A stretch of 64,000 nt of DNA from Bacillus sp. NP157 (lineage in GTDB: Bacteria > Pseudomonadota > Gammaproteobacteria > Xanthomonadales > Rhodanobacteraceae): contig CP076546.1 of assembly GCA_018889975.1 (NCBI GenBank), forward strand, positions 248,001 through 312,000, written 5' to 3'. The notes under the pieces were generated by a model that was not told where the DNA came from, made no database searches, and worked only from the letters and a program-made list of their open reading frames with translations. The first letter of the stretch is position 1. The number at the start of each line of letters is the position of its first letter. A program made the position numbers and the translations under genes. Below are positions 24,879 to 35,421 of this stretch, in pieces.

Positions 24879-27800
24879 TTACAGGCTGAAGTCGTACTGC
24901 ACCATCAGGCGCATGTAGCGCGGCGTCTGGTAGTACGTCGGCACACGGTAGGTCGTGCCGTAGTAGTTCGAGTCCGAACCATTCTCGCCGATCTCGTTGA
25001 TCGCGGTCTTGGTGTCGTTGTTGAACAGGTTGATCACGTCCAGCTGCAGCGTCAGGCCCTTGGCGTATGCCGGGGTATAGACGACGTTCGGGCTGATCGA
25101 CCAGTTCCACGGCAGGCGCTTCGCGGTGCCACGGCTCGAGATCTTGCCGTCGCAGTAGAAGAACTCCGAGTTGTAGCTCGGGATGCCGCCGACGGTTTCG
25201 TCGCCGCCGCCGAAGCAGCTGGTCGGACGACCAGACTCGAGCAGGCCGTTGACGCCAACCTGCCATTCCGGGGTGATCCGGTAGCCACCGTAGATCTTGA
25301 AGCTGTGGCGACGATCGTTCGGCAGGTAGCCGGTCGCGCCGACCATTAGTTCCGGGTAATCGAACGCGCTGGTCGTGCCGGTGTCGTCCTGGCCGTTATC
25401 CGACTTCACGAGGCCTTCCGTGTTGCCACGGTTCTTCGACCAGGTGTACGACGCGTTGACGTACCAGTTGTCCGTCGCCTTCTCGGCCGACAGGGTGACG
25501 GCTTCGTACGTGCGCTTCGCCTTCTCGCCGAACGCGGTGCCCGGCAGGGTGACGTTGCGCAGCTGGCCGCTGCCGTCGAGGTCGACGTCGACCGAGACCT
25601 TGCTGCCCGGGTTGTAGATGAAGCAGCCCGGCATCGTGGACGGCGGGGTGAACTGGTCGCCGTTGGCGTCCATGTCCAGGCCGATCGACTTGCCGTAAGC
25701 GTAGAACGGGCGCCAGTCGCAGGTATCGTCGATTGCGTTGTTGAGCTTGCGGTAGGTCGCCTTGGCGCCGACCACCCAGTCGTTCAGGAAATCGTTGTCG
25801 CTGGTGATGCGGTGCTGGATACCGAGGATGAACTCATCCTGCGAGTACGGCTTGAGATCCTTCGTAGCGACCGAGCGCGGGTCCGGGGTGGAACCGTTCT
25901 CGCCGTTCACGATCGACTGGCCGGTCAGCGGGGCGCCGAGGGTCGGCACGCCGGTCACCGGGTCGATGCTGGAGTAGCCGAAGTTCTGGATCGTGTAGTA
26001 CGACGCGGTGGCGGCGCGCAGGGCGACGTTCGCGGCGATCGGCAGCGAGTAGCGGCCAGCGGTACCGAAGACCTTGGTCGTCGAATCGCCGAACACGTCC
26101 CACGAGAAGCCCAGGCGCGGCTGCCAGATGTTGCCCTGGCGGACGAAGTTCTGGCCGGCGCCGTTCTGGTTGTTGAACGAGTCGTTGCGCACGCCGATGT
26201 AGGCGAGGACCTTATCGGTCACCTGCCAGTTGTCCTGCAGGTACCACGACTTCTGGTCGATCGCGACCGAACCACCGGTGCGGTAGTTGTAGAGCGAGAC
26301 GTAGTCCTGGCCCTGGGCGTTCGTGCGGTAGTAGTACAGCGCGCCGCCGGCGTAGCTCTGGCCCGAATCCGACTTCCACTTCTCGCGCGAGAAACCGCCC
26401 GACAGGTCGTGGTCGCCGATCTTCCAGTCCAGGTCGACGCGGTAAGCGGTGCGCTGGTCTTCGCCGTTGAAGCGGTCGATGGTGCTCGACAGGTAGCACG
26501 AGTTGACCGGATCGGTCAGGCCGCTCTGGGTGCTCGAGCGACGATCGATCACGTACGGGCAACCCTGGTTCGGGCTGTTGATGTTGCCGTCGTACTTGGT
26601 TTCGGTACCGTCGGCCGAGGTGTAGTCCGAGGAGTTCTTGGACTTCATCTTGCCCCACTGCGCCGTCAGGGTCAGGTCGTCGGTGAGGTAGCTGGTGTAC
26701 TTGAACACGTTGACCGCGCCGCCGGTCTTGACCTGGCGGTTACCCAGGTAATCGGTCGTCGACGGGGTGCCGTCGGCGTTGATTTCCGAGTTGTAGTAGC
26801 GGTTGGTCGTGTGCTTGGTGTTGTTCATCCCCGTCCATTCGAGGATGTTCGAATCGTTGATGTTCCAGTCCATCTTGATGAGATAGAACGGGTCATCGTA
26901 GCGATTGCGCTCTGCCGGGGCCGACGAGGTCGCGCCAGGATAGGCGGTCGCGGTTTCCTTGTGCGACTGGAAGATGCCGTAGAAGAACAGCTTGTCCTTG
27001 ACCAGCGCGCCACCCAGCCATGCCGAGTAGACGTTGTCGTTGTCGTTGTTCTTCTGGTACGTGCGGTAGAGGTTGCCGTCCTTCGTGTACGTGGTCGGCT
27101 GCTGCTCGCGGCCCCATGCCGGGGTGTAGACCCACGACGCGCCGCCCTTCCACTCGTTGGTGCCACGCTTGGTGATCACCGAGGTCACGCCGCCGGTCGA
27201 GAAACCGTACTGCGCGCCGTAGCCACCGGTCTGCACGTCGAGCTGCTGGATGGCCTGGAACGGCACTTCCGAGAACGACAGGTTGTTGTACAGGTTGGTG
27301 ACGTTGAAGCCGTTGACGTAGTAGCTGTTCTCGGCGACCGAGGCGCCACCGAACGACGGCAGGTTGCCGAAGGCGGAGTCGCCCTTGACGGTGCCCGGGG
27401 TCAGCGCGGCGACGTCGACGACGTTGCGCGGGACCGGCAGTTTGTCGAGCTTGTCAGCGGTGAAGCTGGTGCGCGATTCGACCGAGGCGACGTCGATGGC
27501 CGACAGAGCGTTGGCCGAGACGGTCACGGTGTCGAGCGCCTGCGCGTCGGCGTTGCCGCCCGCGGCAGCCGCGAAATTGATCTGTGCGGACTGGCCGGCC
27601 ACGACGTTGACGTCGCGGGTCGACACGGTCTGGCCGTTCTCGATCACGTTGATGCGGTAGCTGCCGATCGGCAGCGACGAGGCACGATAGTGGCCTGTCT
27701 GGTCGGCGGAAACGGTGCGCGCAGCGCCCGAGCCGAGGTTCTGGATCTGCAGGGTCTGCGACGCCGAGGCGGTGCCGTAGATGTCGCCGACGGTGCTCTG

Positions 27801-27899
27801 GGCATACGCGGTGCCGGCGAGCAGGCAGGCGCCGAGCGCCGATACGAGCGCAGTGCGCTTCAACACGCGAGAGCGCGCGAACAGGGTGGTGCTTGTCAT
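24879..27899 (-). CDS. Oar-like TonB-dependent outer membrane receptor
   Basis: The ATG at 27899 gives a signal peptide ending TAYAQ and a protein of 1006 aa. A carboxypeptidase-regulatory-like domain (about residues 35-115) precedes the plug (about 125-240), then a long beta-barrel ending MRLMVQYDFSL. This is the Oar/OmpA-related receptor layout abundant in Xanthomonadales. The ligand is unknown. A terminator follows at 24831-24858. About 270 bp of non-coding DNA lies upstream, shared with the end of the next receptor. Confidence 0.88.
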   Translation of the reverse strand: MTSTTLFARSRVLKRTALVSALGACLLAGTAYAQSTVGDIYGTASASQTLQIQNLGSGAARTVSADQTGHYRASSLPIGSYRINVIENGQTVSTRDVNVVAGQSAQINFAAAAGGNADAQALDTVTVSANALSAIDVASVESRTSFTADKLDKLPVPRNVVDVAALTPGTVKGDSAFGNLPSFGGASVAENSYYVNGFNVTNLYNNLSFSEVPFQAIQQLDVQTGGYGAQYGFSTGGVTSVITKRGTNEWKGGASWVYTPAWGREQQPTTYTKDGNLYRTYQKNNDNDNVYSAWLGGALVKDKLFFYGIFQSHKETATAYPGATSSAPAERNRYDDPFYLIKMDWNINDSNILEWTGMNNTKHTTNRYYNSEINADGTPSTTDYLGNRQVKTGGAVNVFKYTSYLTDDLTLTAQWGKMKSKNSSDYTSADGTETKYDGNINSPNQGCPYVIDRRSSTQSGLTDPVNSCYLSSTIDRFNGEDQRTAYRVDLDWKIGDHDLSGGFSREKWKSDSGQSYAGGALYYYRTNAQGQDYVSLYNYRTGGSVAIDQKSWYLQDNWQVTDKVLAYIGVRNDSFNNQNGAGQNFVRQGNIWQPRLGFSWDVFGDSTTKVFGTAGRYSLPIAANVALRAATASYYTIQNFGYSSIDPVTGVPTLGAPLTGQSIVNGENGSTPDPRSVATKDLKPYSQDEFILGIQHRITSDNDFLNDWVVGAKATYRKLNNAIDDTCDWRPFYAYGKSIGLDMDANGDQFTPPSTMPGCFIYNPGSKVSVDVDLDGSGQLRNVTLPGTAFGEKAKRTYEAVTLSAEKATDNWYVNASYTWSKNRGNTEGLVKSDNGQDDTGTTSAFDYPELMVGATGYLPNDRRHSFKIYGGYRITPEWQVGVNGLLESGRPTSCFGGGDETVGGIPSYNSEFFYCDGKISSRGTAKRLPWNWSISPNVVYTPAYAKGLTLQLDVINLFNNDTKTAINEIGENGSDSNYYGTTYRVPTYYQTPRYMRLMVQYDFSL

Positions 27900-28168
27900 G
27901 AGGTCAAAAACTCCCTGGCCCTGCGTAAAACGCAAGGCTGAACAGCTTGTAGTAGCGCCGCGATACGGCACTCGTTTGTGGGTGTGTGAGGTTTTCGGCG
28001 TGGGGACACCGACGTCGCGCCCACCTCGGGGCGAATGGCGACGTAACAGGAACATAACGCCGTCGTCATATGACTGCAAGCGTTTACGGCATTTCACGCA
28101 CACTCGTGCGGATATCGCTTGATATCACTGGATATCGCGCAATTGTGCGAATGCGAGTGGTTCTCAGC

Positions 28169-31081
28169 TTAGAAGCGCTGTTGATAGCCGATGTAGAAAT
28201 AGCGGTCGATATCGAATGCGGGGTTATACGGCGGGCTGCCGCCACCCGCGCTGGACACGTTGTAGTAGAACGGGCCCTTCTTCGCGAACACGTTATTGAC
28301 GCCTACCCGGACGCTGCCATTCCATGGCGTCATCCAGCGGAACTGGAAGTCGTGGAAGGCGACCGAGCCCTTGCGGCTCACGCCGGTGACGCCGCTGATG
28401 ACGTTGAGCTCGTCCGGGCGATTGCATTCTTCCGTGGCCGACCAGCACGAATCCTTCAGGCCTGAGTAATAACGCACGGTCCAGGTCGCACCGAAACGTT
28501 CGTAGCCCCAGTCCAGCGTGAGGTTGGAGCGCACGCGATACAGGCCCTGCACGCCATTCATGTAGCCCGCGAGCTGGCGCGGTTCCGCGCTGGCGCTGCT
28601 GCGCTGCGTGTAGTCCTGCAGGTAGGTGCTATCGGACGCCAGCGCGAACTCGCCGTAGCGCGTTTGCGGGAACCGGTAATGCATGCCCAGGTCGTAGCCT
28701 TCGGTGCGCAACGAGCCAAGGTTCACGAGGCTTTCGTCGAGCGAAGTAATGCGTCCGTCGGTGCTGCGCGTGAAACGCCCGCAATACGTGGGGTCGTTGC
28801 GCACATAGCAGAAATTGAGGATATCGCCGGCGAGGATCGGAGTAATGACGTCGCGAATATCGACTTTGTAATAGTCGAGCGTCATGTCCAGTCCGTCCAG
28901 ATACACCGGGCTATAGACCAGGCCAGCCGTGCGGGTGATCGACGATTCCGGCTTCAGGCGTGGATTCGCGCCGGTGGTGAATGCGGTCGGATTCTGTCCG
29001 CCGGTGTTCGACGACACCTGTGCGCCCGACTGATCTACCTGGCGGTAATTGGCAGGCACGCCCGCGGCGGCGCAACGCGAGCGCACGGCGGCATCCGTTG
29101 CCGAGGCGCCGAATGCGCTGTCGCACGGGTCGAGGAAGCTTTCGAACGTTTCCGACGCGCCGGCATACAGATCCGACACGGTCGGCGCGCGGAAGCCCTG
29201 GGCATAGGTGCCGCGGACCAGCAGGTCATCGAACGGCTTCCAGCGGAAGCTGTATTTATTGTTGGTGCGGCCGCCGAACGCGGTGTAGTGCGAATAACGC
29301 GAGGAAGCGTTCACCGCCAGTTCGCGCGCCAGCGGCAGGTCGGCCAGCAATGGCACGTCGAATTCGAGGTAAGCCTCGTTGACGACATAGCCGCCATTGG
29401 TGGGGTCGCTGGCCAGTTGCGTGGTCAGGCCCGCGGAATCGGCCGGATCGGGCTCATAGCGGCCGTTCTCGCGGCGGTGCTCAAGCCCGCCCGCCACGCG
29501 CAGCGTGCCCGCGGGCAGGTCGACGATGCCACCGGTAAGGTTGGCGATGATGTCGTTGGTACGCGTGGTTTCGTGCGAGGTCGTCGTCGACGACACGTAA
29601 CGCCACACCGCATCCGGCGTGCCGCCCGGGCCGGCGAGGATGTTCCACGGCACGCAGCCGGCGGCGCGATCAGCGGCATCGGCGCAGGCGACCTGGCCGT
29701 CGATGGTCGCGGTCGGGCCGAGCGCCTTGCGCGCGTTGACCAGGTTGATGTTGCCGCTGGTGGTGCGGCTCGCGCGGTCTTCCGAGTACGCGTAGGTCAC
29801 GTCCCAGTTCCAGGCGTGGCCGCCCCAGTCGAACGTGCCCTCGGCGCCGGCGTCGGCGTGGAATACCTTCGATTTCGCCCAGTCCATGCGCGGCATTTCC
29901 ACCGTGCGCCGGAAGAACGAGGTGTCGTAGCCGGGGAAGGGGTTGTACGCATTGGCGGGGTCGATGAACAGGCCATCGGCACGCCCCGTGGCGCTCTGCA
30001 GCGGGTAGCCCGACGCCTGGCTGCGCGTGTCGCGCACGCTGTAGGTCGCCATGCCACGCAGGGTGATGTCGTCGGTCAGGTTGTAGCGACCCGTCGCGAA
30101 CAGGTTGCGCAGCTTGCTACCCGAGCGGAAGGTCATGTCGCGTGACGTGTTGTATTTGTCCGCGATGCTGTTGACGTCGTATGGGTGGTAGTCGGAGAGG
30201 TTCGCCGCGTCGGTCGCGCCGTGGTTGATCACGTAGCGGTTGGGCACCCAGCTGCCATCCGATGCATAGTTGCCGGCACCGGTGGTCCCGGCCGCACGCG
30301 GGTCGACGACGCCACCGTACGGGCCCATGTTGAATCCGTCGTCGGGATGGCGGGGGCCGTACGCGGTGCCGGTCAGCGAACGCTTCGCGTCGTCGATCGC
30401 ATCGAGGTCTTCATAGCTAGCGCCGAGGATGACCGACGAGCGCTCAGTACTCTTGCCCCAGGTGAACGTGCCGTTCTTCTGCGCGCCGTCGCCCTTGCCA
30501 TTGACGCCGTAGAGCACGTCGGCCGAGGCGCCTTCGAAGCGATCGGTGGTGATGATGTTGACCACGCCGCCGATGGCGTCGGAGCCGTAGATGGACGATG
30601 CGCCATCCTTGAGCACTTCGATCCGCTCGACGATCGCCACGGGGATGGTGGACAGGTCGGTGAGGCCGCCCAGGCTGGTCGTCCAGCGGCGGCCGTTGAC
30701 CAGCACCAGTGTGCGCACGGCACCGAGGTTGCGCAGGTTGGCGTAGCGGCCACCAGCGTCGTTGCTGGAAGAGAGCGTGTCCTGCGGGGTGACCTCGGGC
30801 GTGGCCGCGGAGGGCATGCGCGCCACGATGTCGCCGAGGCTGGTCAGGCCGGTGGCGCGGATCGCCTGGCGATCCATGGTGTAGACGGGCTGGGCCGTCT
30901 CCACGTCGATGCCGCGGATACGTGAGCCGGTGACGGTGACATTGACCGGGGCAAGGGTCTCCGGGGTTTCACCGGCATCCTGGGCGCGTGACGCGCCGGA
31001 TCCAAGGCAGGCGACCAGTGCCACGGCAAGCACCGCCCGCCGCGCCGCGACGTGGCGCTTTTGCCCGCAACTGACAACCAT
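28169..31081 (-). CDS. TonB-dependent outer membrane receptor
   Basis: The 970-aa protein has a signal peptide in the first 33 residues, a TonB-box-like start (APVNVTVTGSRIRG), a plug with NLRNLGAVRTLVLVNGRR and a barrel ending YFYIGYQQRF with a terminal Phe. This is the xanthomonad receptor class often linked to carbohydrate, peptide or siderophore uptake. The S9 peptidase gene lies 121 bp upstream on the same strand. The ligand cannot be told. Confidence 0.9.
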   Translation of the reverse strand: MVVSCGQKRHVAARRAVLAVALVACLGSGASRAQDAGETPETLAPVNVTVTGSRIRGIDVETAQPVYTMDRQAIRATGLTSLGDIVARMPSAATPEVTPQDTLSSSNDAGGRYANLRNLGAVRTLVLVNGRRWTTSLGGLTDLSTIPVAIVERIEVLKDGASSIYGSDAIGGVVNIITTDRFEGASADVLYGVNGKGDGAQKNGTFTWGKSTERSSVILGASYEDLDAIDDAKRSLTGTAYGPRHPDDGFNMGPYGGVVDPRAAGTTGAGNYASDGSWVPNRYVINHGATDAANLSDYHPYDVNSIADKYNTSRDMTFRSGSKLRNLFATGRYNLTDDITLRGMATYSVRDTRSQASGYPLQSATGRADGLFIDPANAYNPFPGYDTSFFRRTVEMPRMDWAKSKVFHADAGAEGTFDWGGHAWNWDVTYAYSEDRASRTTSGNINLVNARKALGPTATIDGQVACADAADRAAGCVPWNILAGPGGTPDAVWRYVSSTTTSHETTRTNDIIANLTGGIVDLPAGTLRVAGGLEHRRENGRYEPDPADSAGLTTQLASDPTNGGYVVNEAYLEFDVPLLADLPLARELAVNASSRYSHYTAFGGRTNNKYSFRWKPFDDLLVRGTYAQGFRAPTVSDLYAGASETFESFLDPCDSAFGASATDAAVRSRCAAAGVPANYRQVDQSGAQVSSNTGGQNPTAFTTGANPRLKPESSITRTAGLVYSPVYLDGLDMTLDYYKVDIRDVITPILAGDILNFCYVRNDPTYCGRFTRSTDGRITSLDESLVNLGSLRTEGYDLGMHYRFPQTRYGEFALASDSTYLQDYTQRSSASAEPRQLAGYMNGVQGLYRVRSNLTLDWGYERFGATWTVRYYSGLKDSCWSATEECNRPDELNVISGVTGVSRKGSVAFHDFQFRWMTPWNGSVRVGVNNVFAKKGPFYYNVSSAGGGSPPYNPAFDIDRYFYIGYQQRF

Positions 31082-31145
31082 ACCCCGACAACCTCCCGAT
31101 CCCCGCCAGGTACCACCCGGACCCAGCGATCACGCGACCATAACG

Positions 31146-31190
31146 CTTGCGAGCGCAAGGGGCAACCGCCGGAAGGTATGGGGTTGCCCC
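31146..31190 (-). other. Two hairpins after the S9 peptidase gene
   Basis: GGGGCAACC (31159-31167) pairs with GGTTGCCCC (31182-31190), and CTTGCG/CGCAAG form a second palindrome at 31146-31159. They lie between the peptidase stop and the receptor start on the minus strand. No T-run follows, so they may attenuate or stabilise rather than terminate. Confidence 0.35.
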
Positions 31191-31202
31191 TGCGGGGAGG
31201 GC

Positions 31203-33185
31203 TCAGAGCGAGGCGGTCTTTTTCGCCGCGCCATCGCCGATATTGCGGTCCAGGAACGCGGCGAGCTTGTCGTAGAGCTCCTCGACGTTCTCCGGCTTGA
31301 CGAAGCCGTGCTTCTCGCCGGACTTGGTCAGGGTCTCGTACGGCTTGTGCGCCGCGTCCAGGGCAGCTTTCATGGCCTTGAACTGGGCGAACGGCGCGCG
31401 CTCGTCGTCTTCGCCGTGGACCAGCATGATCGGCAGGTCGAGCTTGTCGGCCATCCGGTCGGGCGAGTTGGCCACCAGCATCGCCGGGTCGGTACCCAGG
31501 GTCAGCTTCAGGTCGCTCAGGGCGCTCTTGCTCTGCTGGATGTCGCCCTTCTCGTACATCATCGGCAGGTCGTAAACGCCGGCGTAGCCCACCGCGCACT
31601 TGAACATGCCTGGCGCGCGGATCGGCGCCATCATCGCCGAGTAACCGCCGAAGCTGGCACCGAACACGCACACCCGCGAGGCGTCGGCGAAGTTCTGCGC
31701 GATGGCCCACTTCACGCTGTCGATCAGGTCGTCCTGGATGCGTGTGCCCCACTTCTGGTACCCGGACTGGACGAAGCCCACGCCGCGGCCGGCGGAACCG
31801 CGGAAGTTGACCTGCAGCACGAGGTAGCCACGGTTGGCGAGGAACTGGGCATCGGCTTCGTAGCCCCACTTGTCGCTGATGTCGAACGGGCCGCCGTGCG
31901 GCATCAACACCATCGGCAGGTTCGCCTCGCCCTTGCCCTTGGGGAAGGTGAGGATGGCTTCCAGTTCCTGTCCGTCGCTGGCCTTGAAATGCATCGAGCG
32001 CTGCTCGGACATCTTCGCCGGATCGATCCATGCCGCCGCCGTGATCAACGGGGACACCTTGAAGGTCTTCGTATTGATCAGCATCACGCGGCCGGGGTCG
32101 CGGTCGCTGTAGATGGAGAACATCAGTTCGGAACCATCCTCGCTGAACGAGTTGAAGTTGACGGCGTAGCCCGGGAATTTCTGCGAAATCGCCATGTGCA
32201 GGCGGGCAGTCGGATCGGTCTGGTCCACGTAGGTGACGGTGGGCAGCCCGGTCTTGGCGCGCGTGGCGAACGGGCGGTGCGGCGCCGGCGTCCAAAGATA
32301 GTTGGACGACACTTCGCTGAACTCATCACGGCGAATCACGCGCGGGTTGCCGCCGTCTTCATCCTGCTCCACCAGGGCGCCGCCCTGGCCGTGCGGGCTG
32401 TAGGTGGCGTACATGCGGGTGCTGCCCGACACCTGGGCGAACGGGGAAAACCGCTGGTGCTCGTCGTCAAGATTGACCTTGGCCCAGCCGCCGCTGGCGT
32501 CGCGATGGAACACCACCCACTTGTGGTCCGGATTGACGCCGAAGGTGAAGCGGGTGTTGCCCTGCGGATCGACCATGAAGTCCATGTCGCCGATGCCGAC
32601 GTCGGCCATCTGGCGGCGCACGCTGGTCTTGGCGTCCACGTCGTAGAGCGTGCTGCGGTCCTGGTCCGACCAGGACACGGCACGCATGTAGAAATGGCCG
32701 TTGGCCGCGGGCGGGGCACCGTTGATGAAGCCCCAGCCCTTGTCGGTCGCGCGGGTGGCCGCGCGCTTGCCCACGTTTTCAAAGCCGTACAGGTAATCGG
32801 GGTTCTTGCCATCGATGTCGATGGCCATCAGCTCGCCGGTGTAAGTCGTGTTGCCGATCGAGCCGTCGACCTTGCCGCGGGCGACGACCAGTCGGGTGTT
32901 GCTCGCCCACATCACGTCCGCCGGTAGCTCGTAGGGAGGCATGCGGATCAGCGAGATCGGCTTGCTCATGTCGGCGATGCTGTAGATCGCCAGGCCGTGC
33001 GTCTTGCCGTCGGCATCGTGGAAGGCCATCGACACGTGCAGGCCGTCGGGCGACAGCTCGGGGTCGGTCAGCGGTTCGTGCCGGGCGAAATCGGCGGCCG
33101 GCACGAGGTCGGCGGCCACGGCGCCGGTGGCGCACGCGGAAAAGCACAACGCGGCCAGCAGCGGCCGGGCAAGGCGGAAGGTCAT
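31203..33185 (-). CDS. S9 family serine peptidase (prolyl oligopeptidase/DPP type)
   Basis: The ATG at 33185 gives a signal peptide (about residues 1-24) and 660 aa in total. The N-terminal two thirds is a beta-propeller-like region, and the C-terminal third is an alpha/beta hydrolase. The catalytic Ser lies in GASFGGYS, Asp in VHGEDDERAPF and His in SGEKHGFV. It should be a periplasmic exopeptidase or oligopeptidase. It lies upstream of a TonB receptor on the same strand, which fits breakdown of imported peptides. Confidence 0.9.
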   Translation of the reverse strand: MTFRLARPLLAALCFSACATGAVAADLVPAADFARHEPLTDPELSPDGLHVSMAFHDADGKTHGLAIYSIADMSKPISLIRMPPYELPADVMWASNTRLVVARGKVDGSIGNTTYTGELMAIDIDGKNPDYLYGFENVGKRAATRATDKGWGFINGAPPAANGHFYMRAVSWSDQDRSTLYDVDAKTSVRRQMADVGIGDMDFMVDPQGNTRFTFGVNPDHKWVVFHRDASGGWAKVNLDDEHQRFSPFAQVSGSTRMYATYSPHGQGGALVEQDEDGGNPRVIRRDEFSEVSSNYLWTPAPHRPFATRAKTGLPTVTYVDQTDPTARLHMAISQKFPGYAVNFNSFSEDGSELMFSIYSDRDPGRVMLINTKTFKVSPLITAAAWIDPAKMSEQRSMHFKASDGQELEAILTFPKGKGEANLPMVLMPHGGPFDISDKWGYEADAQFLANRGYLVLQVNFRGSAGRGVGFVQSGYQKWGTRIQDDLIDSVKWAIAQNFADASRVCVFGASFGGYSAMMAPIRAPGMFKCAVGYAGVYDLPMMYEKGDIQQSKSALSDLKLTLGTDPAMLVANSPDRMADKLDLPIMLVHGEDDERAPFAQFKAMKAALDAAHKPYETLTKSGEKHGFVKPENVEELYDKLAAFLDRNIGDGAAKKTASL

Positions 33186-33337
33186 CTTCGTTTTTCCCCT
33201 GGTAAAGCGTCCATACCCGCCGTCCCTCTGGATGGCGTTCCGGCTGGCTCTATAGCCCATTCCGGGCCTTCCACACAAGGCAGCATGCGCCATGCCGTGG
33301 CGGTACACTGGGGGATCACCCTTTTTCGTGCCCGTCC

Positions 33338-34177
33338 ATGGCCAATCCGTTCGTCGTCGAGTTCAACTCCGTTGCTGTCCAGCTGGGCCCGCTCAAGGTC
33401 CACTGGTATGGCCTGATGTACCTCGGCGGCTTCCTCGGCGGCTGGGCACTCGGCGAATACCGCCGCCGCCAGGGACGCCTCCCGGTCAGCGCGGACCGCT
33501 TCGGCGACCTGATGTTCTACTGCATGATGGGCGTGGTGCTCGGTGGCCGCGTGGGCTACATGCTGTTCTACACGGCGATCGACTGGATCTGGACCGACCC
33601 GCTGGCGCTGTTCCGGGTCTGGGACGGCGGCATGTCGTTCCATGGCGGCCTGCTCGGCGTGCTCGCCGCGGGCCTGTGGTGGTCGCGGCGCAACGGCGTA
33701 AAATTTTTCGACACCGTCGATTTCGTCGCGCCGCTGGTCCCGGTCGGCCTCGGCCTGGGCCGCCTGGGCAACTTCATCAACGGCGAGCTGTGGGGCAAGC
33801 CCACCGACCTGCCGATCGGCATGATCTTCCCGCACGCCCCGGACGCGCTGCCGCGCCACCCGAACCCGCTGTACGAATTCGCGCTGGAAGGCGTCGTGAT
33901 GTTCACCGTGTTGTGGATCTTCTCGCTGAAGCCGCGCCCGCGCTATGCGGTGTCGGGCCTGTTCGGCCTGATGTACGGCGTGTTCCGCTTCATCATCGAG
34001 TTCGTCCGCGTGCCGGATCCCCAGCTCGGCTACCTCGCGTTCGGCTGGCTGACCATGGGCCAGATCCTGTCGCTGCCGCTGATCGCGGTGGGCATCCTGT
34101 TGTTGCTGATGTCGCGCCGCGCACCGTATGCGCCGGTCGCCACGCCGGCCGCCGAACCCGTCGCCTCGACCCGATAA
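33338..34177 (+). CDS. lgt: Prolipoprotein diacylglyceryl transferase
   Basis: This integral membrane enzyme of 279 aa transfers diacylglycerol from phosphatidylglycerol to the lipobox Cys of prolipoproteins. The signature [17 protein letters not shown] is present near residue 145, and the early motif VHWYGLMY and [12 protein letters not shown] are conserved. About seven hydrophobic segments are visible. It is followed by thyA after 10 bp, the same lgt-thyA pairing as in E. coli. Confidence 0.96.
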   Translation: MANPFVVEFNSVAVQLGPLKVHWYGLMYLGGFLGGWALGEYRRRQGRLPVSADRFGDLMFYCMMGVVLGGRVGYMLFYTAIDWIWTDPLALFRVWDGGMSFHGGLLGVLAAGLWWSRRNGVKFFDTVDFVAPLVPVGLGLGRLGNFINGELWGKPTDLPIGMIFPHAPDALPRHPNPLYEFALEGVVMFTVLWIFSLKPRPRYAVSGLFGLMYGVFRFIIEFVRVPDPQLGYLAFGWLTMGQILSLPLIAVGILLLLMSRRAPYAPVATPAAEPVASTR

Positions 34178-34187
34178 CGGCACCGCC

Positions 34188-34982
34188 ATGCAGCCCTACC
34201 TCGAACTGCTCCGACATGTCCTCGACCATGGTGCCGACAAGTCGGACCGTACCGGCACGGGCACGCGCAGCGTGTTCGGCTGGCAGATGCGCTACGACCT
34301 GGCGAAGGGCTTCCCGCTCGTCACCACCAAGAAGCTGCACCTGCGTTCGATCATCCACGAGCTGATCTGGTTCCTGCAGGGCGATACCAATACGGCGTAC
34401 CTGAAGGAAAACGGCGTCAGCATCTGGGACGAATGGGCCGACGAAAACGGCGACCTTGGCCCGGTGTACGGTCGGCAGTGGCGTGCGTGGCCGACGGCGG
34501 ACGGCAAGGTGGTCGACCAGATTGCCTGGGTGGTGGATGAGATCCGCCGCAACCCGGATTCTCGCCGGTTGATCGTGTCGGCGTGGAACGTCGGCGAGCT
34601 GCCGAAGATGGCGCTGATGCCGTGCCATGCGCTGTTCCAGTTCTACGTGGCGAACGGCAAGCTGTCGTGCCAGCTGTACCAGCGCTCGGGCGACATCTTC
34701 CTGGGCATCCCGTTCAACATCGCGAGCTATGCGTTGCTGACGCACATGATCGCGCAGGTGACCGGGCTGGAGGTGGGTGATTTCGTCCACACCATCGGCG
34801 ATGCGCACCTGTATTCGAACCACGTGGAGCAGGCGACCCTGCAGCTGACGCGCGAGCCGCGGCCCCTGCCGAAGCTGGTGCTCAATCCGGAAGTGACGTC
34901 GGTCTTCGACTTCCGCTTCGACGATGTGTCGATCGTCGACTACAACCCGCATCCGGCGATCAAGGCACCGGTCGCTGTCTAG
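34188..34982 (+). CDS. thyA: Thymidylate synthase
   Basis: The enzyme makes dTMP from dUMP with methylene-tetrahydrofolate. It is 264 aa from the ATG at 34188, the same length as E. coli ThyA. The catalytic Cys146 lies in [12 protein letters not shown], and the motifs [25 protein letters not shown] and HLYSNH are all present. Dihydrofolate reductase, which recycles its by-product, is encoded at 39222-39710. It lies just before the second repeat locus. Confidence 0.97.
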   Translation: MQPYLELLRHVLDHGADKSDRTGTGTRSVFGWQMRYDLAKGFPLVTTKKLHLRSIIHELIWFLQGDTNTAYLKENGVSIWDEWADENGDLGPVYGRQWRAWPTADGKVVDQIAWVVDEIRRNPDSRRLIVSAWNVGELPKMALMPCHALFQFYVANGKLSCQLYQRSGDIFLGIPFNIASYALLTHMIAQVTGLEVGDFVHTIGDAHLYSNHVEQATLQLTREPRPLPKLVLNPEVTSVFDFRFDDVSIVDYNPHPAIKAPVAV

Positions 34983-35040
34983 CGCGCGGCGCTCGGGCTT
35001 GGTCGCAGGACCCGCGGCGCTCGGGCGTGGTCGCAGGACC

Positions 35041-35179
35041 AGCCCTCGGCGCCCACCCTCGCTGCTCAGACAGGTCCTCCGCGCTCGATAAGGTTGGCCG
35101 CAGCCGCGGCCCGTGTATTTGATTAGCCTTCGGCTGCTTGCTTGTGCGGAACTCGCCTCGAGGGTGGGCGCCGAGGGCT
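35041..35179 (-). repeat. 139-bp element with 21-bp terminal inverted repeats, copy D (different interior)
   Basis: The ends at 35041-35061 and 35159-35179 match those of copies A-C. The middle (about 35072-35150) is shorter and unrelated, containing its own hairpin (AGCCTTCGGCT near 35125). The conserved ends with a swapped interior suggest that the ends are the recognised part. Confidence 0.7.
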
Positions 35180-35208
35180 GTTCTTGCACGCCTCCGCAAG
35201 CCTTGTCC

Positions 35209-35366
35209 GTAGGAGCGCGCCTGCGCGCGAAAATCCAACCGGGCGAGGACGATGGAACCGATGCAAAGACTCGTGGAACGCCTTCGAATCACTTTGAAAT
35301 GATGATCCTGGGCGCTGGGACCTGCTGCGTTTAGGCCATCCCATTCGCGTGCAGGCGCGCTCCTAC
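35209..35366. repeat. REP doublet (REPIN-like), pair 2
   Basis: Inverted REPs lie at 35209-35229 and 35346-35366; the second has one substitution in the inner arm. The total is 158 bp, close to pair 1 (160 bp). It lies between copies D and C of the element. Confidence 0.8.
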
Positions 35367-35421
35367 AAGAGCTGTCGTAGCGTCAGGCCGTCCAATCCAC
35401 CTTGCGGGAACGTGGAAGAAG

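Noticed and set aside
25812-27941. A 709-codon open frame antisense to the Oar-like receptor
   Set aside because: It mirrors the receptor's codon structure and has low-complexity Arg/Val/Asp content.
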